64,000 bases of DNA, taken from contig CANFVD010000002.1 of NCBI GenBank assembly GCA_947450345.1, positions 1 through 64,000 of the forward strand, read 5' to 3'. This DNA is from Actinomycetota bacterium. Its GTDB lineage: Bacteria > Actinomycetota > Actinomycetes > Actinomycetales > Microbacteriaceae. The notes beneath the pieces were generated by a model. The model was not told the origin of the DNA and ran no database searches. It saw nothing but the letters and a program-made list of their open reading frames with translations. The position numbers and the translations under genes were made by a program. Positions 1-9,828 of the stretch are shown here, piece by piece (position 1 is the stretch's first letter; each line of letters begins with the position of its first letter).

Positions 1-2000
1 GCATCGGACGCCACCAGGGCGTCGGCCGAGTATTCGGCGCGGTCGATCACGAAGGCCAGCGCAGGGGCATCCCGCACCGACACGCGTGACGCGAGTTCAC
101 GGTTCGTGGTGGCGGGCGTCACGGCCAGTCGAGCATCCGTGAGAACATCCGCGACTTGATCTCGAGCACCCAAGACTCGCTTGCGCGCATCGGGTGCCGT
201 GAGGCGACGGCGGCGACGCGAAGCTTTCGCGGCAACGATGGCGACAGGAGGGAGCAGGATGACCGCGGCAACGACCGCGAGCCACACCACAACTTCCAGG
301 ATGGCGCGGAGGATGAGCCACACCGGATCCGGTTCCTGCGTGTCTGCTTTCTCGTCGGACTGCGGCGCCTGCGCGCCCCGAATCTGAGACACGTCCGCCG
401 GGGGTGGGTCAACGACGGACTGGGGTGGCGAGACGCGGTTGGGGTCGTCCGGCGGCGTGTCAGGAATGGGCCGAACGTCCGGCACGGGGTCAATGGCTAA
501 CCAGCCGGTGCTCGTATTGACCTCAACCCACGCGCGGAGGTCTGACCCGGTCACCTCGGTGGCACCCTCCGGCACGACAAAACCCACCACGACGCGCGCA
601 GGGAAACCCACCTGCTGGGCGAGAAGGGCGGCCGCCACCGAGTACTGCTCCTCATCACCAATCATGAGCTTGTCGGTCAGCAGAGACGTAATGCGCTCAG
701 CGGAGTGACCACTCCGCGATGGTGCCTCGCCCACGCCACCGTGGCTGACATAACCGTTATCGACGAGTGACTCGAGCACAGCGACCAACCGCTCCCCCGG
801 TTCCGCCGTTGCGTCGCTGTGCGCGCTGACGTAGGCCTGCACGCCCGCGGGTTGGTCACTGACGACCGTGCGATCTGTGCCCGGCGTTGCGGTGCTCAGA
901 TTGGCAAGATCCGTGGCGATCAGCCCAGGGCCCGACGCGCGGTAAACAAGCCCCTGCGCGAGCCCGTTAAGGTCGATGGCCGTCTTCGCGGCCGGACTGT
1001 AGTACAGCGAACCGATTCCCGAACCAGTGGTTTGCAATCCGGCAAGGTCGCCGCGCAGCGGCAACCACGGTCCCGTGAGCTGCTCAATCGTGATGGTGGC
1101 CGCCTCGCCGGCCACGTCGTCGGCGAGAGCAAAACCGGACTGCCTCGTGAAGTCGCCGTCGGGGGTCCACACGGAGTAGGTGACCCCGTCGTAACGCGAG
1201 AGTGTTGCGAGCGTGAGCATCTCACCCGACTTACCCTCAGACAGCCCGAACATCGGCGTCTCCGAGAGGTCACCGACGGCGTAAGCGCGAAAGGCCGAGA
1301 GTGGCGAGGGAAGTGACGCTTCATCAAGCACGGGTGATACGCGAGAACGCCACACATCGGGTGTGGCCGTCACGGCGAGCCCCACGCCCACCCCGACCGC
1401 TACGGCGACAAGGGTGACACTGGCCGCGATCGCTTTTCGCGCGGCACGACCGGGCGTGCTCACGAAGAGTGCCACGAGAATCACGACGACCATGGCGACG
1501 CCCGACATCACCGCAAAGTCGGCATTTGCTGGGCCCAGCCAGATGGCGACGCACATGACGGCGATTCCGGGCAACAGGGACAGCACGCGACGCGAGACAA
1601 CCCGCGACAGAAGTACGGCCAACGCGGAGCCGACGAGAGCCAGCATGAACACCGGCACGAGCAGCGCGCCGAACGACCCTACGGGCGGACTGATCGTGAC
1701 GATCTGTTTCCAGCCGTCGACCGCACCGAGGAGCAATGCTCGTTCGCCGCCGAGCGTGGGGACAACGCCCCACAGGGCCTGCTGCGGCACGGCGGCGGGG
1801 ACGCCCACCACGACAAACACCACAATCAGACCAATCGGAAGAATCCACCACGGCCAGCGGCGGCGGTCGACAAGGGCCGACACCACGGCACCGAGGACGG
1901 TGCCCACAACAATCGCCACCACAAACTCGGGCGTCTGAAAGACGGGCCACAGCGGAGTGAGTCCGAGCGCCACGGCGAGAACCGCAATCACGGGAATCAT
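1..2000 (-). CDS. TgpA-like multi-TM protein with transglutaminase-like fold, 3' end beyond window edge
   Basis: Manual reverse-strand translation from ATG at 2000 (MIPVIAVLAVALGLTPLWPVF...) stays open to position 1. Several N-terminal TM segments, then GFPARVVVGFVVPEG...DLRAWVEVNTSTGWLAIDPVPD (transglutaminase core), a further TM and a C-terminal tail. ATG overlaps the DUF58 stop. Confidence 0.85.
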   Translation of the reverse strand, partial: MIPVIAVLAVALGLTPLWPVFQTPEFVVAIVVGTVLGAVVSALVDRRRWPWWILPIGLIVVFVVVGVPAAVPQQALWGVVPTLGGERALLLGAVDGWKQIVTISPPVGSFGALLVPVFMLALVGSALAVLLSRVVSRRVLSLLPGIAVMCVAIWLGPANADFAVMSGVAMVVVILVALFVSTPGRAARKAIAASVTLVAVAVGVGVGLAVTATPDVWRSRVSPVLDEASLPSPLSAFRAYAVGDLSETPMFGLSEGKSGEMLTLATLSRYDGVTYSVWTPDGDFTRQSGFALADDVAGEAATITIEQLTGPWLPLRGDLAGLQTTGSGIGSLYYSPAAKTAIDLNGLAQGLVYRASGPGLIATDLANLSTATPGTDRTVVSDQPAGVQAYVSAHSDATAEPGERLVAVLESLVDNGYVSHGGVGEAPSRSGHSAERITSLLTDKLMIGDEEQYSVAAALLAQQVGFPARVVVGFVVPEGATEVTGSDLRAWVEVNTSTGWLAIDPVPDVRPIPDTPPDDPNRVSPPQSVVDPPPADVSQIRGAQAPQSDEKADTQEPDPVWLILRAILEVVVWLAVVAAVILLPPVAIVAAKASRRRRRLTAPDARKRVLGARDQVADVLTDARLAVTPATTNRELASRVSVRDAPALAFVIDRAEYSADALVASD

Positions 2001-3217
2001 GCGGTGGCTCTATTTCGGGACAGCAACTTTGTCAGGTCATCGAGACGACCCACCGTCCCCACGGTCAAGCGACCGGAGGAACGCAAACGCGGCGCAGACT
2101 CGACATCGCAGCGAAGTGCGACCACCTCGACACCGGCGCCGAAGGGCAGTGACGCCTGTTCGATATCAGAGATTCCGGCCACGGAACCGGTGACGGCGAA
2201 GACCACCGAGACGTCGGTGGCCACACCGGCCGCCAGCGGTGTGAGGCCGCCCATGGGCAAACTCATCGCGGTGAGCGTGATTCCCGCGACGTCATCGAGG
2301 AGTCGGGCCGGCGACACGCTCGTGAGAACAGCCATTGTTTCGACGTTCTGCAGATTGGCCCGCCCCGCGCGAACCGGCCGGGCGACCACGCTCGACCGGG
2401 AAACGACGAACATCACGTCACGACTGTCGCGGAGCGCCCGCACACCGAGCGACGCCGCCGTCGATACGGCCAGCTCGAATTCAACGTCGTCGACATAAGC
2501 CTCACGCCGCGTGTCGAGCAAGATCAGCATGCGCGAGCGTCGGGTCTGCTCATACTGGCGAATCATGAAACGTCCGGTCTTGGCGCTCGACTTCCAATGG
2601 ATGTGTCGGCGGTCGTCGCCGGGCACGTACTCGCGAAGCGCGTGGAACGACAGGTCCGAGTCGGTCAGGTCACGGGACGCTTCTCCCTCGAGGTCGCGCA
2701 CAAATCCGGCGCTCAGTGGCGGCAACGTGGCGGTTTGGGGGTGAACCACGACCTTGGCCATGCCCGGTAGCGTGACCGAACGGCGATAGAGACCAAAGGG
2801 GTCGCGTCGCACCACCGAGACGGGACCGACAGGAATCACCGTCCGCCGAGGCGCCTCAACAACGAGCAGGGTCTCGTGGGTCACGCCGACGCCCAGGCGT
2901 GGAACGCGTTCGGTGCGGGTGCCCGAGCCCACCGGAATGTCGAGGTCGGTGCCGGATGACGTGCGCCGCGTTTCATTGGTGAGTCGCAGCCTGACCTCAG
3001 CGGATGTGCCCGGAACGACCCGGATCACGCTCGCGGCAAACGATACCGAGAGCAGTGCTCGCCGGCGGAGAACGGTAAGGCCGAGAAGAGCCACCAGCCC
3101 GAGCGCACAACCCAGCATGAGCGGTTCCCGCCACCCCAAGGTCACGCCCATTAAGAGGCACACGACGATGACCGGCCAGACAACCCAGCCGGTAACCGTC
3201 ACCCACCTCAGAGACAT
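1997..3217 (-). CDS. DUF58 domain protein
   Basis: Two N-terminal TM segments and DUF58 signature DLSFHALREYVPGDDRRHIHWKSSAKTGRFMIRQYE; adjacent to moxR. Confidence 0.92.
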   Translation of the reverse strand: MSLRWVTVTGWVVWPVIVVCLLMGVTLGWREPLMLGCALGLVALLGLTVLRRRALLSVSFAASVIRVVPGTSAEVRLRLTNETRRTSSGTDLDIPVGSGTRTERVPRLGVGVTHETLLVVEAPRRTVIPVGPVSVVRRDPFGLYRRSVTLPGMAKVVVHPQTATLPPLSAGFVRDLEGEASRDLTDSDLSFHALREYVPGDDRRHIHWKSSAKTGRFMIRQYEQTRRSRMLILLDTRREAYVDDVEFELAVSTAASLGVRALRDSRDVMFVVSRSSVVARPVRAGRANLQNVETMAVLTSVSPARLLDDVAGITLTAMSLPMGGLTPLAAGVATDVSVVFAVTGSVAGISDIEQASLPFGAGVEVVALRCDVESAPRLRSSGRLTVGTVGRLDDLTKLLSRNRATA

Positions 3218-3236
3218 GTTGTGCGCTTTCGTACCG

Positions 3237-4214
3237 CTACGCCTGGCGGACCGGAGTGTCGATCAGAATTTGGCTCATCACGCTCGTGGCGGTGATGCCG
3301 TCGAACTCCGCTTCGGCGTCGAGGACGAGACGGTGGGCAAACACGGCATCCGCCAGGTCCTTGACGTCGTCGGGAGTGACGAAGAGTCGACCGGCAGAGA
3401 TGGCAGCGACGCGCGCGGCGCGCGTGAGCGCCAAGGCACCGCGAACGCTCACGCCTAGGCGCACCTCCGGAGCGGACCGCGTCGCCTCGGTGAGCCGCGT
3501 GATGTAGTCGAGCACCTCGGGGGCCACGTGAATGCCCTCGGCGAGAGCCGCCATCTTGGTGACCATGTCGGCCGTCACGATGGGTTCGACATCGGCGACC
3601 GCTCGCGCCGACCGCGACGCCAAGATGTTGACCGTGGCCGCGTGATCCGGGTAGCCGAGCGAGGTCTTCATGATGAAGCGATCGAGCTGCGCTTCGGGGA
3701 GTCGGTAGGTTCCCGCCTGTTCGATGGGGTTCTGTGTGGCAACCACCATGAACACCTCGCCAACCTCGTGCGTGACGCCGTCAACCGTGACACGGCGCTC
3801 CTCCATGACCTCGAGCAGCGCTGACTGTGTTTTGGGGCTTGCGCGGTTGATCTCGTCCGCGAGCACGATGTTGGCAAAAATGGGACCCTCGTGAAAGGTG
3901 AAGCTGCCCTTCTTCTGATCGAAGATGCTGACGCCCGTGATGTCTCCGGGGAGCAGGTCGGGCGTGAACTGGATGCGGGCGTGCGACCCGCGCACGCTCT
4001 GTGCCATGGCACGCGCGAGCGAGGTCTTTCCTGTGCCCGGATAGTCCTCAATGAGCAGGTGGCCCTGACTGAACATCGCCACAAACGCCAAGCGGATGAC
4101 GCGCGCTTTGCCAACGACAACCCGGTCGACATTGTCGACCAATCGCTCAAAGACGCTCGCGAAGCCGGCGGCCTGCTCTTCGGTGACGGGGGACGGAGTC
4201 TCATTCTTTGCCAT
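3237..4214 (-). CDS. MoxR-family AAA+ ATPase
   Basis: Walker A EDYPGTGKTSLARAMA, Walker B VLADEINRASPKTQSALLEVMEE, sensor VVATQNPIEQAGTYRLPEAQLDRF. Confidence 0.95.
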   Translation of the reverse strand: MAKNETPSPVTEEQAAGFASVFERLVDNVDRVVVGKARVIRLAFVAMFSQGHLLIEDYPGTGKTSLARAMAQSVRGSHARIQFTPDLLPGDITGVSIFDQKKGSFTFHEGPIFANIVLADEINRASPKTQSALLEVMEERRVTVDGVTHEVGEVFMVVATQNPIEQAGTYRLPEAQLDRFIMKTSLGYPDHAATVNILASRSARAVADVEPIVTADMVTKMAALAEGIHVAPEVLDYITRLTEATRSAPEVRLGVSVRGALALTRAARVAAISAGRLFVTPDDVKDLADAVFAHRLVLDAEAEFDGITATSVMSQILIDTPVRQA

Positions 4215-4242
4215 GGTGCATATTCTCTTCTGCTGAGGGCGG

Positions 4243-7200
4243 TTATCCGCCGAAGGTGGGTACGGGAACAGTGGTCGACCCGCCGGGGGCGCCGCAGACG
4301 CCCTCGGCGGTGCAACCGCGAACGGTGATGGTGAAGGGGTCGGTCAGGTCAAGCGTGACGGCGTCGTAGATAAACGAACCGCTCGTGGTGGCATCAGGAA
4401 TGAGCTCAACCCACGTCGTGCCCACAAGAACCTGCCACGTGGCCACCAGAGCGGCAGCGCTGTCAACCGTGGGAGTCACGACCGTAATGCGTGTGGTGGT
4501 CGCGTCAACGGCGGTGAGACTGGCCGAGTCGTAGGAGGCGGTTCCCGGTGCCGTGGTCACCGTCACGCTTGTGACGTCTCCCGCACAACCCCAGGGAGTC
4601 ACGGCGTAGACGGCAAACCAATAGGTGCCGTCGGCGAGGGTGGCCGAGTCGCTCCACGACGTCGACGTGGTCGAGTCGGTGGCGCCGGTGACGGGATCTG
4701 CCGGACAACTGGCCGAGATCTCGCTCGAACTGCGCCACACGTAGTACGTGGGGGCATCGGGTGAGCCGCGTCGATCGGCCGCCGACCAAGAGAGGTTGAG
4801 GCCGGAAGCGTCAACACTCAGCCCGCCGCCCCAGACCGGCGGACCGGCGGCGGTCACCGTGGCCGACGTTTGCCAATTCCAGTCCAGCGTGTCGGAGTCG
4901 TTGACGGCCGCCACCCTCACCGAATATGCGGCACCGGCCCGACCCCAGAAAGTGGGAATCGACGTGTCATTGGCCGCCGCACGCAGATCGGCCACCAGTC
5001 CGCCGTCCTCGTAAATCTCGACCCGGTAGCCGCTCACGGGGCTGGCTCCCGCAGGAGCCGTGACGGCCGACCAGGAGACATCAATACCGCCGCCCGCCGG
5101 ATGCGCACTCGTGAAGTCAACGATGGAAGCGGTCACCTCGGCGGGTGCGGGCGGAGAACGATCTGCCCCGAGCTGTTCACTCCAGGGACTCGGCGCCGAC
5201 GAACCGACGGCATTGACCGCGACCACCTGGAACCGATATTTGGCGCCGGTCGGCAATCCGTCCAGTGTGCACACGGTGGCCGCACAGGTATGCGTGTACC
5301 CACCATCGCTCGTCACGATGTAGTTGCTGATCGGAGAGTTATTGCCCGCGGGTGCCGCCCAGCTGAGCGTCAGCTCGCCGTTCACGAATCCGGCCGCGCG
5401 CACGGGCGTGGTGGGGGCATCCGGCACATCCTGAATCGCAATCGTAATCACGCCCCACGCGTAACGGTCGGGATCATCCGTTGCATCGGCCACTTCATAC
5501 TGGAGCGTGACGTCGGCCGCCCGAGCCGACTCCGCAACGACCACATTGAGGCGCGACTTGTCCGGTGAGGGAAGTACCGTCACTCCCTCGGGGAGGTCGG
5601 CGGCGTCGGTTCCGCGGACGGCGATGACGCGCAGGGGCGTTTTGGGGAAGGGGTTGCTCGCTTGGTCGTTTGCGAGGACATCGACCTCAACGGAGGATCC
5701 GCGGCGCACGGTGGCAGTGTCCGCCTGCGGCACAGGCAGCGGTCGCGTGGACGGGACAATCGTGATGAGCACGGTTCCCTCTTTTCCCTGGTTTTCCGCA
5801 TCGGAAGGGGTGACCTCGAGCGCGAGGCGTGATCCCTTAGCCGCGCCGGGGGCAGCCGTGATGGTCAGCTCCGTCCCCTCGACGACCGTCGTGATTCCGT
5901 CGGTGTTTCCCCGCAACGCGAACGAGAGCTCCCCCACGTTCTTGGCATAGGGATAGCGCGTGATTTTGACCAGATCAATCTTCTTGGACGAGTCCGGCTC
6001 GAGGTCAATCTGCGTGTCCTGCAGGATCGGTGGTTGGTTACCGCGAGGTGTCACCTGAATGGGGAGGACAATCACCGCGCGACGACCGTTGGGGTCGTCG
6101 GCGCTGGATCCGTCGGTGACCTCAAACGACAGCGACGCCGGGCCGAAGTAGAGATTCTCACTGGTGAACTCAATGGTGCGATCGTCGACGGCCAGTGCGT
6201 CACCGTTGGCGTGGGTCGCACGAACCGTGTCGGTGGAGGTCAGTCGAACCTGCTTTCCCCCGGCGGCCGTCACGTAATCATTGATGTTGATGCGCACGGT
6301 TTGCTCACTCTGCACCGAAATCGGTTTGGTCCCGAGCTTGACCTGCGGTCGAGCGTCATCCGTGCCGGGAACCCAGACGAACGCGTAGGAGACAATCGTG
6401 GGGTCGTCCGGGTGGGTGACGCTGAACGGTATAACCTGAGATTTTTCACCGACCGTGACTCGAATCTTGCTGCCCGACTCCACCCGCGCATTACCCGGAT
6501 AGCCGGGCACGATGCTCGGCGTCAGCGTGCGAATATCTCCATCGGCCCAGAAACCGTTGGCGAGGACATCCACGACAACCTCGCCGCGCGTGAGAATCTC
6601 GCTGAGCGCCACTACGCTATCGCTGAGCACGGGTGCGTTGAGCGGCGCGTCGGCGCGCACATCGAGAGTGATGAAGCTCGAGGCCGTGCCGGCCACATCG
6701 TTGGCGATTTCGTAGATCAGGCCGTATGTGCCCGGGGTGTCGGGCACCGTGATGTGCACCTGATTGGCCACAATCGTTGCGGTGACGTCGGGCGTCGTGG
6801 GCTCAACGGACGTCACCGTCAACGTTCGGCGCGCCGGATCGCTGTCGTTCGCCAGCGGGTCAACCACGATGGTGCGACCCGGACGGACGACCACGGTGTC
6901 GGGCGCGGCCGAGGGCGAACTGGAGCCGGTCGACTCGGTGGCGATGCCCACGCGGATTGTGCCGCTGGCTTCGGCACCGAAGCCGTCCATCACGGCATAC
7001 TGAAAAACGTCGGTCTCGCTAGCGTAGGGACCCGCCTCGTACTCGATCCAATCAGCGCCCACCGAGGTCACGGCCCCCTTGGTGGGGTTCGACGCCAGGC
7101 CGGCCAGTTGGACGTTGTCGCCGTCGGGATCAGCCTTGCCCAGGGGAACCGGAATCCGCACGGTTGTTCCAGCGACCACGCGGGCTGTGATTGTGGGTGG

Positions 7201-9828
7201 CTGCGGAGCACGGTTACTCGCGGCGTCTCGCGGGCGGACGGTGATGCTCACCACGCCCGTGGCCCATGCGCCGTTATCGGCGATCACGCGATAGGCGGCC
7301 GAGTAGGTGCCCGCTTCCGTCGGAGCAAGGTAACGCAACTGGTTTGTCGTCGCGAACAGGAGTCCGGCACCCTCCGGTACCTGCTGGTCGAGCTGTGGCG
7401 CCAGGGTAAGCACACCCCCCGAGGGGTGAATGTCGTTGGCGAGCACCGGGATGTCCACCACGCTTCCCGCCCGGACCGTGGCGGAATCGGGCACCGCGAT
7501 TGGAGGAAGAGCGATGGTGGGCGCGGTCGCTTCGACGACCGCAACCTGCCCCTCTGCGGTGGCGACACCATTGGTGACCCGATACGAAATAGTGTGCACT
7601 CCGGCCAGCGGGCGCAGGAGCGTGACCCGAATCAGGTGGTAGTCCACCACCTCGGCCCGCACGTCGGCGGCATTTCCCCCCGCGCTGAGACCCGTCACCA
7701 CGAGCACGCCGCCCGCCGGATCGACGTCGGTGGCCGTCACATCAACGGTCCTCGTTTGTTGCAGGCCCACAACGACCTGGTGCGCGGCGGTGATCGGTAC
7801 GGCGCTGGCGTTGGGTCGCTCCACCACATCAACGCGCACGAGACCCGAACCGTTGCTGCGCCCATCCGTCACGGCGTAGCTCACGTAGTAGGTGCCGATA
7901 CGGGAGGGCGTCACACTAAAAGTGAAGTCGTCAAAGTGCGGAACGATGTCCAGGCCAGAAACCCTGGGCACACCGGTAAGCGTGACGGCGCTCGCCCCGC
8001 CTCGCACGTGTTCGGCGGGAGAAATCGTGAGAGCCTCATCGGGATAAGCCATGACGGCAAAGGGGTCCGCGCGCACGGGAACGGCTGAACCAGGCTTGAC
8101 CGAGACCGCGACCGAGCCGAATCCGCTGGCCACGCCATCGGACACCTCGAGATCAATCCGCACAGCGCTGCTCGAGGCACCGGAGTCGATATAGGAGAGC
8201 CGGCCACCGGGCGTGAAGCTCACGACACCGGCCGAACTCGTGGTCGCTTGGGCCAGATGAATCGGGTCTCCGTCCGGGTCCATCCAATCGCCCAGCACAC
8301 TCAGAGTTGTCTGGCCGCCGGAAGCAACATCCGCTTGCGTTTGTCGCACCTGAACGGGGGCGGAGTTTTCTCCGTCGCTACGCACGGTAACCGACACAAA
8401 GGCGCTCGCCTGCCCCCCGCGTCCGTCGTTGATTGTGTAAGCAAACTCCAGCGTTCCCGCCGCCTCGGGGGTCAAGGAAATGCGCACCGACGTTCGATCC
8501 GGCGCAACATCTACCGTTCCGGAGGTGGAGGGTACGGGCGAGACGTCCGTGACCACGAGCACATCCCCGTTGGGATCGAAGTCGTTGAGGAGTACAGGAA
8601 GGAAAGAGATACGTCCGGGGCGCGCGCCAAACGCGTCGTCGCGGGCCACGGGCGGTTGCGGCTGCGGGTCGACGGTTTCGGTACCCGAGTTATCGGCCAC
8701 CACGGTTTGTTCGGTGTTCTGCTGACTGAGGAGGTCATCCCAGTTGTCGATGAGGTGGACACCGTCTTGCAGCGTCCACGAGGCACCGGTCAGAACATCG
8801 TTGAGCGCCAGCACCCCGGCCCGCTCACGAATCTGCAGGGTGGCGCCAGTGGCCATCCCGTCTGCCTCAATGGTCACGGGATCCATGCCCGGACACTGCG
8901 TAAAGACGGTGCCCTGAGACCAGGCGGCAAAGAGGCAGCCGTCCTGCTCGCGCGGAGAAGCGGGCCGCCCCAGAGTGCCCTGGGTAAGGAGGGGCGTCAC
9001 GCCGCCGCCGAGCGACACCCGTGCCAACCCTCCCGTGAAAGCCACGATGGCGTCGGTGGCACTGCGCGATGGCTGGGCCAGCACGGCCTGATCGGGCGTG
9101 ATGCCGCTGTCTGCCAGGTTCACCTGACGCCCCGGGAGAAAGAGATTGCCCGCAGTTGCGTCGAGCACCGCCCAGGCACTGCCCACCACTGTCACGCTCA
9201 CCTGCTCCACCGAGAGCGGCGTCGGGAGGGAGACGGTCTGTGGAGCGGTCGCCTGCGAGACGTCGACGGTGGTGACCGTTGAGTCCTTCACGCTCACACC
9301 CACGAGCAGGCCGTCGGTCTCCACAGCTATCTGTGACTTCGGGCCCACGGAGAACCGCGCCGGAGTGCGGGCATCGAATGTCCCGATGGACTTGAGGGGA
9401 ACGACCCACACGTCACCCGTCTCGGTGGCGTGGACGACAACAAAATCGTTTATCAGCACCACATCGGTAGCACCCGCCGGCAGTGCCACCGGCGTGAGCA
9501 GCGTGTTGGTGCGCTCATCGACAGGCGTGATCGTGTGCTTGGCATCGTTCACGAGGAACACCGAGGTGGGCGACTGCAGCACATCGATGAGGTCTGTTTG
9601 CGCGGGAACAATACTGCCGAGCTGTTGAATGCGCGTGTTGGCCCGACCCAGCGCCTCTCGTTCCTGGCTGGTTACCCACACGGCACCATCGGTGGCCGTG
9701 ACCCGGGCCGCCGAAAATCCGGACGCGAGCACGATTCCGACGATGAGCGCCAGAACCGCCACCACCGACACCAGCGCGGGGACGAGACTCCGGAGGCGTC
9801 GTGTGGTCGAACCCGCCGCGCCGCTCAC
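4243..9828 (-). CDS. Giant membrane-anchored protein: N-terminal TM, beta-strand-rich head, ~10 Ig/cadherin-like repeats, FN3 domains
   Basis: 1861 aa; N-terminal TM VPALVSVVAVLALIVGIVLASG; repeated VLANDxDPxGxxLxV motifs about every 95-110 aa; C-terminal FN3-like segment PDAPTTPVRAAGFVNGELTLSWAAPAGNNSPISNYIV. GTG start overlaps the kinase stop. Confidence 0.9.
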   Translation of the reverse strand: MSGAAGSTTRRLRSLVPALVSVVAVLALIVGIVLASGFSAARVTATDGAVWVTSQEREALGRANTRIQQLGSIVPAQTDLIDVLQSPTSVFLVNDAKHTITPVDERTNTLLTPVALPAGATDVVLINDFVVVHATETGDVWVVPLKSIGTFDARTPARFSVGPKSQIAVETDGLLVGVSVKDSTVTTVDVSQATAPQTVSLPTPLSVEQVSVTVVGSAWAVLDATAGNLFLPGRQVNLADSGITPDQAVLAQPSRSATDAIVAFTGGLARVSLGGGVTPLLTQGTLGRPASPREQDGCLFAAWSQGTVFTQCPGMDPVTIEADGMATGATLQIRERAGVLALNDVLTGASWTLQDGVHLIDNWDDLLSQQNTEQTVVADNSGTETVDPQPQPPVARDDAFGARPGRISFLPVLLNDFDPNGDVLVVTDVSPVPSTSGTVDVAPDRTSVRISLTPEAAGTLEFAYTINDGRGGQASAFVSVTVRSDGENSAPVQVRQTQADVASGGQTTLSVLGDWMDPDGDPIHLAQATTSSAGVVSFTPGGRLSYIDSGASSSAVRIDLEVSDGVASGFGSVAVSVKPGSAVPVRADPFAVMAYPDEALTISPAEHVRGGASAVTLTGVPRVSGLDIVPHFDDFTFSVTPSRIGTYYVSYAVTDGRSNGSGLVRVDVVERPNASAVPITAAHQVVVGLQQTRTVDVTATDVDPAGGVLVVTGLSAGGNAADVRAEVVDYHLIRVTLLRPLAGVHTISYRVTNGVATAEGQVAVVEATAPTIALPPIAVPDSATVRAGSVVDIPVLANDIHPSGGVLTLAPQLDQQVPEGAGLLFATTNQLRYLAPTEAGTYSAAYRVIADNGAWATGVVSITVRPRDAASNRAPQPPTITARVVAGTTVRIPVPLGKADPDGDNVQLAGLASNPTKGAVTSVGADWIEYEAGPYASETDVFQYAVMDGFGAEASGTIRVGIATESTGSSSPSAAPDTVVVRPGRTIVVDPLANDSDPARRTLTVTSVEPTTPDVTATIVANQVHITVPDTPGTYGLIYEIANDVAGTASSFITLDVRADAPLNAPVLSDSVVALSEILTRGEVVVDVLANGFWADGDIRTLTPSIVPGYPGNARVESGSKIRVTVGEKSQVIPFSVTHPDDPTIVSYAFVWVPGTDDARPQVKLGTKPISVQSEQTVRININDYVTAAGGKQVRLTSTDTVRATHANGDALAVDDRTIEFTSENLYFGPASLSFEVTDGSSADDPNGRRAVIVLPIQVTPRGNQPPILQDTQIDLEPDSSKKIDLVKITRYPYAKNVGELSFALRGNTDGITTVVEGTELTITAAPGAAKGSRLALEVTPSDAENQGKEGTVLITIVPSTRPLPVPQADTATVRRGSSVEVDVLANDQASNPFPKTPLRVIAVRGTDAADLPEGVTVLPSPDKSRLNVVVAESARAADVTLQYEVADATDDPDRYAWGVITIAIQDVPDAPTTPVRAAGFVNGELTLSWAAPAGNNSPISNYIVTSDGGYTHTCAATVCTLDGLPTGAKYRFQVVAVNAVGSSAPSPWSEQLGADRSPPAPAEVTASIVDFTSAHPAGGGIDVSWSAVTAPAGASPVSGYRVEIYEDGGLVADLRAAANDTSIPTFWGRAGAAYSVRVAAVNDSDTLDWNWQTSATVTAAGPPVWGGGLSVDASGLNLSWSAADRRGSPDAPTYYVWRSSSEISASCPADPVTGATDSTTSTSWSDSATLADGTYWFAVYAVTPWGCAGDVTSVTVTTAPGTASYDSASLTAVDATTTRITVVTPTVDSAAALVATWQVLVGTTWVELIPDATTSGSFIYDAVTLDLTDPFTITVRGCTAEGVCGAPGGSTTVPVPTFGG

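Noticed and set aside
6034-8088. 684-aa ORF on + strand opposite the giant Ig/FN3 gene
   Set aside because: Antisense shadow of a clearly coding frame; R/G/H-rich translation without domain logic.
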